In this document: positions 51,342-62,135 of the stretch, one piece after another | Position numbering within the stretch: the stretch's first letter is position 1 | How the letters are laid out: every line of letters begins with the position of its first letter | Assembly (NCBI GenBank): GCA_947165045.1 | Contig: CAMUYW010000005.1 | Location: 1-64,000, forward strand | Direction: 5' to 3' | DNA from: an uncultured Fibrobacter sp. | GTDB taxonomy: Bacteria > Fibrobacterota > Fibrobacteria > Fibrobacterales > Fibrobacteraceae | DNA length: 64,000 nt | Program-made: the position numbers and the translations under genes | Notes under the pieces: model-generated | Database searches by the model: none | Told to the model about the DNA's origin: nothing | The model's input: the letters and a program-made list of their open reading frames with translations, nothing else

Positions 51342-52053
51342 CGAACTTGTAGCCTGCTCCACGGATCGAAAGGATGATTTTCGGGTTTGCCTGGTCGTCT
51401 TCGAGTTTGCGTCTTAGGTTCACAATATGGTTGTCGATCGTGCGCGTTGAAGGCATGTTGTCGGGTGTGTATCCCCACAGGTCCTGCAAGAGGTCTTCGC
51501 GCAAAACAACTTCGCCACGGCGTTGCCAGAAGTATTTGAGAATCTGGAATTCCCTCGTGGAAAGTTCAAGCGGAACACCGCCCTTGGTGGCGACGAACTT
51601 CTTGAAGTCCAAGTGGATATCGGCAAAGTCAATCGCATCGACGGAAGCAAGCTGCTTTGCTGGGCGTGCCTGTGATTGCAAGTCGATTCGGCGGAGGAAC
51701 GCTTTTACGCGGGCTAAAAGTTCCAGAATCGAGAACGGTTTTGTAACATAGTCATCGGCGCCCATGTCAAGCCCTGCGACTTTGCTTGTTTCCTCCGTCT
51801 TTGCCGTGAGCATGATGATAATGCATTCCGGGTGTTTCTTGCGGATGAATCGGCAGACTTCAAAACCGCTCTTTTTGGGGAGCATCACGTCCAGCAAAAT
51901 CAAGTGCGGTTGGAACGAGTCCGTTTTGGCGATGGCTTCTTCGCCATCGCAAGCTGTTTCGACTTCGTAGTTTTCGAGTTCGAAGTTGTCTTGGAGCCCA
52001 AGCCGGATGATTTCTTCGTCTTCAACAATGAGGATTCTGTGTTGCATAATCAT
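51334..52053 (-). CDS. OmpR-family response regulator
   Basis: 239 aa. Receiver domain: VEDEE acidic pair, phospho-acceptor Asp in ILLDVMLPKKSG, then LTAKTEE and DDYVTKPFS. The C-terminal winged helix (STREFQILKYFWQRRGEVVLRE...RTIDNHIVNLRRKLEDD...IRGAGYKF) is of the OmpR/PhoB type and binds DNA. It overlaps the kinase gene by 4 bp, so the two form a cognate pair. Target genes are not known; the operon suggests envelope control. Confidence 0.95.
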   Translation of the reverse strand: MIMQHRILIVEDEEIIRLGLQDNFELENYEVETACDGEEAIAKTDSFQPHLILLDVMLPKKSGFEVCRFIRKKHPECIIIMLTAKTEETSKVAGLDMGADDYVTKPFSILELLARVKAFLRRIDLQSQARPAKQLASVDAIDFADIHLDFKKFVATKGGVPLELSTREFQILKYFWQRRGEVVLREDLLQDLWGYTPDNMPSTRTIDNHIVNLRRKLEDDQANPKIILSIRGAGYKFDA

Positions 52054-54098
52054 TCTGCCTTTTTGAATCGTACGGTAAAGGTCGAGCCCTTGCCCGGTTT
52101 GCTGGTGAGCGAGATGGTTGCTTTGTGCGATTCCGCGACACGTTTCACGATGGCAAGACCAAGTCCTGAACCCTTCGTGCTTCGAGTCATTTCGTCACCG
52201 ACTCTATAAAAATCATTAAATATATTTTTTTGTTCCGAAGAGGGGATGCCTATGCCGGTATCTGCCACGGAGAAAACGACTCTGTCTTCGTCTGGAGTTA
52301 CGGTTATCGTAATATCTCCAGGAGCGTTTGTGTACTTAATGGCATTTTCAATAAGGTTTTGCACCAAGCTGTAGAGGGCCGTGTAATCACCGATTACGTA
52401 TAAACCGGGCTCAATCTTGGTGTTGAACAAAAGACCTTTTTCGACGCCGATATCTTCAACGTTGTCAAATACTTTTTGCACGCAAGCCGAGAAATCGAGC
52501 TTTTCCCAATGGAAACCGCTCTTGCCGTGTTCCATGCGCGTGTAGTTCAAAATGGCGCCAATCAAGTTTTCGAGGCGGGTCGCTTCTTTGCCGATAAGCC
52601 CTGAGTATTCTTGCACTTTCTCGACTTTTTGCACTCGCCCGCGAGCCATCATTTCCGCAAACATCTTGATGGAGGTGAGCGGCGTCTTGAGCTCGTGAGA
52701 AATGCTCGAAAGGAAGTTTGCCTTCATTGTCAAAAGCTTGTGCTCTTGTGTCAAGAATCTAAACATCACGATGGAACCGAGCAGAACTGTAATAAGCGAG
52801 AACGAAAGAAGCCCGTACATGAGGAACATGCGCTTGCGCGTTTCCTTTTTGATTTCACTCAGCCCTTTTTCGTATAAGGTAAGGTTCCATGAGATGACTT
52901 TGTCAAGTATGACCTGAGTCATGATGGCTGAACTGTCCGAAACGTGGCCGAGAATCAGCGTCTTGTCTGAGCCTTCGGTGATGGAATAGGGAATGTTTTT
53001 CCAACCCTGTGCCGAAGTCCTTAGCTTGGAACGCATGCGTTCACGGTATTCTTCGGTATTCACCTTGGCTAGTACCACCTGGTCTCCGGAGAGAATGGGG
53101 TAGCTCATCTTGATGAAAGTCGACTTGTTGTCGGACATGATGTCTATGCCGTTCTTGGACGTCGTTTCCTTGTTCAGGAGCGCTTGGACAATATCCTTGT
53201 TATTGAAGAAAATGTCCATGTAGCCGAGCTGGCGGTTGAAGTTTTCGCGGAGGTTCCAGAATGCTTCGCGCTTTTCTTGACTCAGGTTTTCGAAGGAAAG
53301 AATCTGCGTAAATGCGGTTTCAAAGAAGAACTTTGCCGATGATAGATTCTCGATGTTTTCGCTTTGCAAAAACTGGTTCAAGACGGCAATGGTGTAATCT
53401 TCGGCTTCTTTGTGCTTCTTTTGTGCGACGAGAATCTCGAAATGGAGAAGGTTGACGGAACGCGTCAAGTCGGGATGTAGATAGCCCTGTTGATGCGGGT
53501 GTTCTTCAAGAATGTTGAGGAGGCGGAGTGCTTCGTCGTAATCCTTGGTCTTGTAGGCGATGCGTACAAGTCCAAGGATATTCTGGATTTGGTCATCCTT
53601 TGTGTCGAATGCAAATCGCAGCTGGCGGGCCGATCGTGAGAGGCTGGCCGGCTGTGGCATTGCTGAGGTGACTTCTTCGCGGAAAATCATTCTTTCGAAT
53701 GGATTTGCGATGCTGTTCGAGAAGTCTGACGTCTTCGAAAAATGTTTGGAAGAAATGTCGGGGTAAATCAGCGTGCCGTTGTTGAAAAGGAACATTGCCT
53801 CGATGCCGTTCACGGTTTTGAACTGCGTCGCGTTTCCAAAATCCAAAAGGCTGTGCGGCTGTTCGTAAAGGTACAGCGATGCGGACTTGACCTCTTGGAA
53901 AATCTTGTTCTGTTCTTTGCTGATGGTCGATTCGCATTCTTCGCGGAACGTCGCCGTGCTCTCATTGTAGTTCTTCTGTGCTAGGTAAGCTTCGTTCTGA
54001 ATGTTTCTTACGCTCAAGAACGAAAGAATGGCTGTCGGTAAGACAATGCCACCTGCGAAAAAGGAAAGGAACAGAAGATTGCTACGAGATATCCGCAT
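52050..54098 (-). CDS. Membrane sensor histidine kinase
   Basis: 682 aa. TM1 is at residues ~7-28; a ~385-residue extracytoplasmic region holds TPR-like helices (KDYDEALRLLNILEEHPHQQ); TM2 lies at ~410-432. The H-box is SSISHELKTPLTSIKMF, the N-box LIENAIKYT, and ATP lid motifs are VADTGIGIP and GSGLGLAIVKR. No HAMP domain is evident. It phosphorylates the response regulator encoded just downstream. The large TPR-like sensor part is unusual and may bind a protein partner such as the LysM or PQQ-propeller proteins of the same operon (inference). Confidence 0.93.
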   Translation of the reverse strand: MRISRSNLLFLSFFAGGIVLPTAILSFLSVRNIQNEAYLAQKNYNESTATFREECESTISKEQNKIFQEVKSASLYLYEQPHSLLDFGNATQFKTVNGIEAMFLFNNGTLIYPDISSKHFSKTSDFSNSIANPFERMIFREEVTSAMPQPASLSRSARQLRFAFDTKDDQIQNILGLVRIAYKTKDYDEALRLLNILEEHPHQQGYLHPDLTRSVNLLHFEILVAQKKHKEAEDYTIAVLNQFLQSENIENLSSAKFFFETAFTQILSFENLSQEKREAFWNLRENFNRQLGYMDIFFNNKDIVQALLNKETTSKNGIDIMSDNKSTFIKMSYPILSGDQVVLAKVNTEEYRERMRSKLRTSAQGWKNIPYSITEGSDKTLILGHVSDSSAIMTQVILDKVISWNLTLYEKGLSEIKKETRKRMFLMYGLLSFSLITVLLGSIVMFRFLTQEHKLLTMKANFLSSISHELKTPLTSIKMFAEMMARGRVQKVEKVQEYSGLIGKEATRLENLIGAILNYTRMEHGKSGFHWEKLDFSACVQKVFDNVEDIGVEKGLLFNTKIEPGLYVIGDYTALYSLVQNLIENAIKYTNAPGDITITVTPDEDRVVFSVADTGIGIPSSEQKNIFNDFYRVGDEMTRSTKGSGLGLAIVKRVAESHKATISLTSKPGKGSTFTVRFKKAE

Positions 54099-54113
54099 TG
54101 GAAGTTCACTTCC

Positions 54114-54230
54114 TTAAAATGGGATATGCGCTGACAATTCAGGATAATTGAGTATAAGGACACTTCCGGCCATGAGAATGGCCAGAATCAGAATCGCAAT
54201 GCCGATAATAATCAATAAATTCTTTGTCAC
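54114..54230 (-). CDS. 38-aa single-pass membrane peptide
   Basis: A short frame of 38 codons plus TAA starts with GTG at 54230, overlapping the stop of the LysM gene in the sequence GTGA, and ends 15 bp before the kinase start. The peptide is one hydrophobic helix ([19 protein letters not shown]) followed by a short polar tail ([11 protein letters not shown]). The overlap and operon position suggest a real gene. It may be a small partner of the sensor kinase, as known for other small membrane peptides, but this is inference. Confidence 0.55.
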   Translation of the reverse strand: MTKNLLIIIGIAILILAILMAGSVLILNYPELSAHIPF

Positions 54231-55384
54231 TGGGCTAGATTTGCTTTGTGGGTCACAGAGACCTTGTTTCCAAGTTCTATACGGCGACTGTTCGAATAGA
54301 TTTCACGAACAAGCACTGTAGATTCGTTGTCGGTTGCTCTTGCGATAACGCCTCGGCCAAGAAGTCTTGGCGGGAGACCGGCATCGGATCTGTCTTCATC
54401 CCAGATGGCTACTGCATCACCGGTGTTATAGTCCTGCTTTACACCTTTATCCACCATGATATAGGCGTAGGCTCCGATGAAAAGCGTCGGGTCCATCGTA
54501 TAGCGGACCATTGCCATTTCTTCAATCTTCGCTTCGGGGATGGCTGTGTAGCTGGAGACGTTCAGCACATTGAGGGGCTGTTTCAAGCGAGCCTTGGAAT
54601 GGTCCATCTTGATTTCCCTAAAGCTTTGGACAATCTTCGCTCTCGAAAGCGTGTCGCCTATGGCTGTTATCTTCGCGTAACCCGAAAGTCTGATTAAAGC
54701 GTAGTTGTCAAAACTTTTACCCTTGTGGCCTGGTACTTCAATCGCACGTGCATCCAGAATTTCGACCAAGTCTCCCTTCTTGATGTTGGCGTTTGTCTTC
54801 CTCCCTATGCCCACGACGATTTCAGATTCTGGGATATGGATGATTGGTTCCTTCTTTTCTCCAGAGCGGATAGAGAAGTACCTGGGATCCTTTTTAATAG
54901 AATCGAGCGTGTAGATTTCAGGGGCGAGAATCTGGTAGTAGCCGTTGAAAATTTTCGGTTCAGGACGTTTCTGGTAGATATAGGTGTCCGCTAATTTTTT
55001 CTTCTTTTGCTTTTTGTCCTTATCGCGAAGGTTGCCGAGCATTTTTTCGAAATCGCCATTGCGGGCATCACGATCGTCGCATCCGACGGCCCTGATGTTT
55101 TTGGGCAAGTTGGAATCGGCAACAGCCGCTTCGCAAGGGCGCGTCTTCGGAAGACGGTATCCGTCGTCCTTGATGCCTTCACCAAGGTAAATGGAATCGC
55201 CTGGATAAATCCAGTGTGGATCTTCTATATGTCTGTTGTTTTCCCAGAGGTCCGGCCAAGCGAACGGATCGTTTAAAAATTCAGCACTCAAGTCCCAGAG
55301 TGTGTCGCCTTTTTTAACCACATAGGCAGATGCAATCAGGGCCGAAAGGCCAATGCAAATCGATGCACATTTAAAAAATCGCAT
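54227..55384 (-). CDS. Exported LysM-domain protein
   Basis: 385 aa from ATG 55384 ([23 protein letters not shown]); the frame continues upstream to 55402. The signal peptide is followed directly by a LysM domain: [46 protein letters not shown]. LysM binds peptidoglycan. The rest ([60 protein letters not shown]) is strand-rich and resembles LysM proteins that sit beside dprA or BON genes elsewhere. It heads an operon of LysM, 38-aa peptide, kinase, regulator and PQQ propeller. Confidence 0.88.
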   Translation of the reverse strand: MRFFKCASICIGLSALIASAYVVKKGDTLWDLSAEFLNDPFAWPDLWENNRHIEDPHWIYPGDSIYLGEGIKDDGYRLPKTRPCEAAVADSNLPKNIRAVGCDDRDARNGDFEKMLGNLRDKDKKQKKKKLADTYIYQKRPEPKIFNGYYQILAPEIYTLDSIKKDPRYFSIRSGEKKEPIIHIPESEIVVGIGRKTNANIKKGDLVEILDARAIEVPGHKGKSFDNYALIRLSGYAKITAIGDTLSRAKIVQSFREIKMDHSKARLKQPLNVLNVSSYTAIPEAKIEEMAMVRYTMDPTLFIGAYAYIMVDKGVKQDYNTGDAVAIWDEDRSDAGLPPRLLGRGVIARATDNESTVLVREIYSNSRRIELGNKVSVTHKANLAQ

Positions 55385-55424
55385 ACACTTTTTCCTAAGC
55401 AAATATTATTTGTCTCTTACTAAT

Positions 55425-56807
55425 TTAATCTTTTCTTTGCTTAAAAGTGGGCGTTTTTTGCACAAAATGAGGAATATCAGACATATTCGAACGTTGCGGA
55501 CGTTCCTTAGGACGCTGAATATTGCGGGAACGGTGTGCTTGGGCCGGGTTTAACCCTAAAATACCGACTCTATCCGGAACGAAAAGGAAGAGAATTTCAA
55601 AGTTGCCTCGACCAGGTTCCATGCAGAACGGAATACTTTTGCGGAGCATGTAGCCTTCGTTTCGGAAAGCCTTGATGGCCTTGGAGGCGGCTTCGAGGTT
55701 TCCTGTTTGCAAGAGAATTCTTTCGGGGCGCGAGCCGGCGAGCGTGAGAATAATTTCCGAAGAGAGCACGTCGTTTGCATTCAGGTTGATATAGAACGTC
55801 CAGCGGCCTTCGGCGTTTTCGCTCTTGGAGAAGAACTTCGAGATGAAGTTTGCGTCCAAATGGCTGCGATGGAATCGCATGTTCTGCGTGACGACATTGC
55901 GAATGTTCAACTTGGAGGACTGCATGGCCGATTCGCGGCAATCAAGCGCTTCGACTTGTTTGAAGAACGGAGCAAGCGTTGCAGAAACGTAAGACGATCC
56001 CGAGCAAAATTCAAAGAAACGGTCTTCGCGATTCGGGTGGATGGCATCCTTTATGCGTACGGGCAAGTTAAACCATGCGTCTTTTATGCGGGGTGTCCAA
56101 TCTAGAACATGCATGCAGAAGCCTGTGCTTGCGATGGGCATAAAGTCACTGCCGAAAGAGCTCTTGGCGATAACCTTCATGCCTTGTGCTGTTGCTGGAT
56201 CAAAGAGTCTGTCGGGAAGACACTGAATTTGGTGACAGCTGATGACTTCGGGGCAACTGCGTTCGATGAAATCGATGAACGTCTTGTAGCCGTGTGCGGA
56301 CATTTTGCCCTTGACATCGACTTGCACAAGGAGCGCGAAACGTCCGTCACCTGTGGCGCGGAACCAAATTTGGCGTAATGCTTTCTTGAAGATGTGCAAA
56401 TGCTCTTTGTGGAGCTGCTCCATGACGCGGCTAACGAGTTCGAGCGGTTTCATGTCGCGGTTTGGGGCGTCAATGATTAGGCTTTCCTGAGCTCCGCGGT
56501 ATTCCTTGACGATTCTCCAGTCGGAGTTCTCGGGTGTTGCTTCTGCTGTAAACCAAGCCTGTAACTTTCCCGGAATGCGGTCGTTTTCCATCCATGCAGA
56601 AACTTGTGCCTTGATGTCTTCGAACGAAAGAATTTTGCGAACAATGGGCTTTTCTGCCTTCGTGTTTTTCTTTTCGAATCCATCGTCCCTATGGACATCG
56701 GGTCTTCTGGAAGCGTGAAATTTGCCTCCGGCGAGGGGTTTGCCTATTCTGTTGCCTGCAGTGCTTTTGGCGATGCGGCCTGAAAAACGATTGTTTTGTT
56801 TGTACAT
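55425..56807 (-). CDS. TrmA/RlmD-like methyltransferase homolog lacking catalytic residues
   Basis: 460 aa. The basic N-terminal 60 residues and C-terminal 45 look disordered and could contact RNA. The middle follows the RNA m5U methyltransferase fold: THUMP/TRAM-like strands, then a SAM-binding block FFEFCSGSSYVSATLAPFF (residues 264-282) and EALDCRESAM. However, the DPPR motif is replaced by NLNANDV (~341-347), the catalytic VSCN by LQTGN (366-370), and the DMFPxTxHVE end by FCMEPGRGNFE. So it may bind RNA or SAM but probably does not methylate uridine. The family link is by motif order only. Confidence 0.6.
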   Translation of the reverse strand: MYKQNNRFSGRIAKSTAGNRIGKPLAGGKFHASRRPDVHRDDGFEKKNTKAEKPIVRKILSFEDIKAQVSAWMENDRIPGKLQAWFTAEATPENSDWRIVKEYRGAQESLIIDAPNRDMKPLELVSRVMEQLHKEHLHIFKKALRQIWFRATGDGRFALLVQVDVKGKMSAHGYKTFIDFIERSCPEVISCHQIQCLPDRLFDPATAQGMKVIAKSSFGSDFMPIASTGFCMHVLDWTPRIKDAWFNLPVRIKDAIHPNREDRFFEFCSGSSYVSATLAPFFKQVEALDCRESAMQSSKLNIRNVVTQNMRFHRSHLDANFISKFFSKSENAEGRWTFYINLNANDVLSSEIILTLAGSRPERILLQTGNLEAASKAIKAFRNEGYMLRKSIPFCMEPGRGNFEILFLFVPDRVGILGLNPAQAHRSRNIQRPKERPQRSNMSDIPHFVQKTPTFKQRKD

Positions 56808-56828
56808 CTTTAAAATCGTGTTGAATGT

Positions 56829-58610
56829 TTAAACTATAAATCTAGGATAAATCCAGGAACATTCCTTGGCGAGAGTCTTCGGAAATTCGCGGAACGAACC
56901 GTTAATCTGGTACATATTGAGGCTACCTTCCACAGGCGAGAGCATCATGACGCTATCGGCGCGTGCTTCGAGGTAGGGGTATTCGTTTATGTTGGTTGAA
57001 GTTACGACTGCGCAACCTGTAAGGGCGATAATCGAATCGACCATCTGCATGAGAATTTGGTGCGGAGAACCGCTAAGTCTTGCAGACTTGGGGTTGTGAA
57101 GAACTGCCGAAATTGGGTCGATGACCACGACTTTGTAGTCGTGATTTTCGAGTTTCTTGGCGCCTTGAATTCGCTTGGCAATGAGCTGCGCAATTTCGAG
57201 CGGCGAGAGCGCTGTCCCGCGGAGGTTCAAGAAACCGAACTTGGGCGTATTCGCTTCGAGTTTACGTTTTTCGGCGAGTGTAAAGAGACGGTTTAAGAAA
57301 ACGGATTTTGTGAGTTCAAGGTTGATGAATAAAACATCGTTTTCGTTTGTCGTGTTGCCAAACCAATCTTCACCATAGCAAATGGAAAGCGCCATGTCCA
57401 AGAGCGCAAGCGATTTTCCGCTTTTCGGCGGTGCCGTGAACAAGAAAAATTCGCCGGCCTGCAAAACGTTTTCGATAATGCAAGGATCTTTTTTGGGTGC
57501 TTCTTCGCTGTCGCTTGCAAGTTCAATGAGAGGCTTTCCGTCGAGCGAGTATTCTGCCCATTCGCGCCATTCCGTGAAGTTCTTGGCGCCTTGTTCTAAC
57601 GCAATGAGGTACTGTTGTTTGCCATTGCGGAGTACGCCTGGCATGCGAACCATTTGGTTCGGGTTACGGTTGCCGTCATCGACTTTGAAACCTTGTGATT
57701 CAAGTGTCTGGAACAAGAAGTCTACGCGTTCTTTGTATTCTTCCTGGTCGGCAGCTTCGATTTTGATCCATGCCTGTACGGAGTTTGCACCCGTATTCAC
57801 GAGGGCGGCACAAGGGAGATTCAATGCCTTGTAGTAAGCAAGCTGCTTTGCAAGTGTCATCTTTGGGTTATCGACGACAACGTAACGGTAGTGCCAGCTT
57901 TCGTCGGCCGCTTCTGCGCCGCCTTTTACGGCGTTGATTGTCAAGAGCGCACCGTCCGGGCTGTCGAGCTGCTTCATGATTTTCTTGAGCGCTTCATCTT
58001 GCCCGGTGATGTTTGAAACAAGTTCACGGGAACTGTTTGGCGTGTTCGAAATCTTGAATTCTACAGTCTCGTCGGGCTTGAAAGTTGCGGCGAGCAACTT
58101 CGCAAAGTCTTTGCGCCAGTCGGGAGCTGGCCATGGAATCGAGAGCGCCTCGGGGTCAATCTTGAAGTTCTGCAACAGCTCCAGCGACTGGGTATCAAGC
58201 CCGAGCGCAATCATCTGCTGCATCATTGTTGCCGAAAGCGGCGAGATGATTGTGGGTCCCATGGATGCCATGCCTGGGGCAACTCCAGGTGCAACACTTG
58301 CTTGTGCTTGTTGTGGCGCCGCTGGTTGAGACGCGGCCTGAGCTTGCGCTGCTGCTTTTTTCTCTTCTTCGCGTTCGGTTCTGCGTTTTTCTTCGGAGAA
58401 GGCGTTACGCAAAATCGTTTCGACTTCATCCGGCGAAAGCCCCTCGTCCCTAGCCTTTCCGCCTAACTGGAATGTGGCGTCCATGAACGTCCAACCTTCA
58501 TCCAAGGCGGCAACACCGGCCTTGAACAGTTCCTTCTTCAGTTCATTCTGATCGGAGAACTTGGTCTTGATAAATTCATTGAGAATTTTTTTTGCGTTTT
58601 CCATAGACAC
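56829..58610 (-). CDS. AEP-primase-like plus RepA/RecA-like ATPase
   Basis: 593 aa. Residues 1-80 are helical, 80-118 an Ala/Gln/Pro linker. Residues ~185-340 resemble the archaeo-eukaryotic primase domain of plasmid/phage RepA-type proteins: YRYVVVDNP, LVNTGANSVQAWIKI and RMPGVLRNGKQQYL. The usual His of the SxH motif is Gln279 and the first acidic residue before D247 is missing, so primase activity is doubtful. Residues ~375-593 are a RecA-like ATPase of the RepA/AAA_25 type with intact Walker A (APPKSGKS, K399) and Walker B (VVVID, D498). The gene stands alone before thiC. It may be a domesticated replication protein or a DNA-repair helicase. Confidence 0.75.
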   Translation of the reverse strand: MSMENAKKILNEFIKTKFSDQNELKKELFKAGVAALDEGWTFMDATFQLGGKARDEGLSPDEVETILRNAFSEEKRRTEREEEKKAAAQAQAASQPAAPQQAQASVAPGVAPGMASMGPTIISPLSATMMQQMIALGLDTQSLELLQNFKIDPEALSIPWPAPDWRKDFAKLLAATFKPDETVEFKISNTPNSSRELVSNITGQDEALKKIMKQLDSPDGALLTINAVKGGAEAADESWHYRYVVVDNPKMTLAKQLAYYKALNLPCAALVNTGANSVQAWIKIEAADQEEYKERVDFLFQTLESQGFKVDDGNRNPNQMVRMPGVLRNGKQQYLIALEQGAKNFTEWREWAEYSLDGKPLIELASDSEEAPKKDPCIIENVLQAGEFFLFTAPPKSGKSLALLDMALSICYGEDWFGNTTNENDVLFINLELTKSVFLNRLFTLAEKRKLEANTPKFGFLNLRGTALSPLEIAQLIAKRIQGAKKLENHDYKVVVIDPISAVLHNPKSARLSGSPHQILMQMVDSIIALTGCAVVTSTNINEYPYLEARADSVMMLSPVEGSLNMYQINGSFREFPKTLAKECSWIYPRFIV

Positions 58611-58636
58611 CTCCTGTTAGGACGAGTTTCGGGTTG

Positions 58637-60333
<1,697 letters not shown>

Positions 60334-60444
60334 ATAATATAGATTAATAATCTAGGGATTAGGGGAGTGGGGATAGGTGGTCGTGCTTTGAAATATTAAA
60401 TTATTTAGGCAGACTTTATGGGAATGTTTGCAAAGGAGTATTTT

Positions 60445-60618
60445 ATGTCGGAAAAGGTGATGAATAACCAAAGAGCTATTTATGCGCTTTCGGACCTGAG
60501 AGTATATGCTAGTTCGCATTCGCTAGATGCGATTGATTACGCGATTGAGGTTCTGCAAAAACTGGAAAATGCGGGTATTAAAAATCCGCTGGAATCCTTA
60601 ACTCCTGGGGATAAGTAA
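60445..60618 (+). CDS. Small protein ahead of the NhaC antiporter
   Basis: 57 aa from ATG 60445, which has AAAGGAG 7 nt upstream; the ATG at 60418 lacks this. The sequence is helical and soluble (AIYALSDLRVYASSHSLDAIDYAIEVLQKL). The stop is 2 bp before the nhaC start, so the genes are coupled. I do not recognise it; a regulatory role for the antiporter is only a guess from position. Confidence 0.65.
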   Translation: MSEKVMNNQRAIYALSDLRVYASSHSLDAIDYAIEVLQKLENAGIKNPLESLTPGDK

Positions 60619-60620
60619 TT

Positions 60621-62135
60621 ATGGAACAATCTGCAAATACTGTATTGGCTTACGGAACCTTTTGGGCGCTCGTACCGGCCCTTGTTGCAATTATCCTTGC
60701 GCTTGTGAGTAAAGAAGTTTATTCGTCCCTTTTTGTGGGAATTGTTGTCGGAGGCCTGTTGCTTTGTCAGGGGAGCGGCTCCGGCTTTTTTGATGCTGTT
60801 TTCAAAAACGGCTTGATTGCGAAAGTTGCCGACCCTTATAACGTAGGCATTCTCGTATTCCTTGTGATGCTTGGCGCGATGGTCGCGCTTATGAACAGGG
60901 CGGGGGGCTCGGCTGCTTTTGGTAACTGGGCCAAAACGCATATCAAGTCAAAAATCGGTGCGCAGATTGCGACGATTTGCTTTGGCATCTTGATTTTTAT
61001 CGATGACTACTTTAACTGCCTTACGGTCGGTAGTGTGATGCGTCCGGTTACGGATCGCTTCAAGGTGAGTCACGAAAAGCTCTCGTACTTGATCGACTCT
61101 ACGGCGGCGCCGATTTGCATTATCGCTCCAATCAGTTCTTGGGCGGCGGCGGTTTCGGGATTTGTAGAAGGCGAGGATGGCCTTACGCTTTTTATCAAGG
61201 CGATTCCGTTTAATTTTTACGCCTTGCTGACAATTTTTACTTTGTTCCTAGTCGTCCTTTGGAATGTGAATATCGGACCGATGAAAAACTATGAAGTGGA
61301 TGAAGAATCGGATGCTCGGCTAGAAGCGTTGGATTTGATGGAAACAAAAGGTCGTGTCCTTGATTTGGTGATGCCTATTGTATCCTTGATTGTGTTCTGC
61401 GTGCTCGGTATGATTTATACCGGTGGGTATTTTGCTTCGGGCGATGCGGCGAAGGGCTTTGTGGATGCGTTTGCTTCTAGCGATGCTTCGGTCGGTCTTG
61501 CGATTGGTTCGTTTGGCGCGTTTATCTTTACGGTTTGCTTCTACATGAGCCGTCGCGTTTTGCGTTTTAACCATTGCATGGCTTGCTTGCCGGATGGCTT
61601 CAAGGCGATGGTTCCTGCAATTTTGATTTTGGCATTGGCATGGACGCTCAAGGGTACGACGGATGCTCTTGGCGCAAAGGAATTTGTGGCGGGCCTTGTG
61701 AAGGGCGGCGCATCTGGATTCATGAACTTTATGCCGGCGATTATCTTTGTGATTGCAGCTTTCCTTGCCTTTGCTACGGGAACGTCCTGGGGTACATTCG
61801 GAATCCTTATCCCGATTGTCGTTGCTGCTTTCGGTGGCGTGGATTACAGCCTCATGATCATTTCGATTTCGGCTTGCATGGCGGGCGCCGTTTGCGGTGA
61901 CCACAGCTCTCCGATTTCGGATACGACGATTATGGCAAGCGCTGGTGCGGAATGCAATCACGTGAACCACGTGAATACGCAGATTCCGTACGTGCTTGTG
62001 GTGGCTGCAATTTCGTTTGTCACTTACATCGTGGCGGGTTTAACCCGTAGTGCAGTGCTTTCGCTGTTGTTCGGCTTCGTGCTTACCTTTGGCGTGTTCG
62101 TTCTCGTCAAGAGACGTGCAAAAAAGAAAGGCTAA
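60621..62135 (+). CDS. NhaC-family Na+/H+ antiporter
   Basis: 504 aa, about 11-12 membrane helices. Typical features of the NhaC/ArsB-like superfamily are visible: ALVPALVAIILALVSKEVYSSLF, IFIDDYFNCLTVGSVMRPVTD, SSWAAAVSGFVE, ATGTSWGTFGILIPI and CGDHSSPISDTTIMASAG. It exchanges sodium for protons, or possibly an amino acid pair such as malate/lactate in related members. The stop codon TAA (62133-62135) overlaps the stop of the convergent EamA gene (CTAA). Confidence 0.92.
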   Translation: MEQSANTVLAYGTFWALVPALVAIILALVSKEVYSSLFVGIVVGGLLLCQGSGSGFFDAVFKNGLIAKVADPYNVGILVFLVMLGAMVALMNRAGGSAAFGNWAKTHIKSKIGAQIATICFGILIFIDDYFNCLTVGSVMRPVTDRFKVSHEKLSYLIDSTAAPICIIAPISSWAAAVSGFVEGEDGLTLFIKAIPFNFYALLTIFTLFLVVLWNVNIGPMKNYEVDEESDARLEALDLMETKGRVLDLVMPIVSLIVFCVLGMIYTGGYFASGDAAKGFVDAFASSDASVGLAIGSFGAFIFTVCFYMSRRVLRFNHCMACLPDGFKAMVPAILILALAWTLKGTTDALGAKEFVAGLVKGGASGFMNFMPAIIFVIAAFLAFATGTSWGTFGILIPIVVAAFGGVDYSLMIISISACMAGAVCGDHSSPISDTTIMASAGAECNHVNHVNTQIPYVLVVAAISFVTYIVAGLTRSAVLSLLFGFVLTFGVFVLVKRRAKKKG

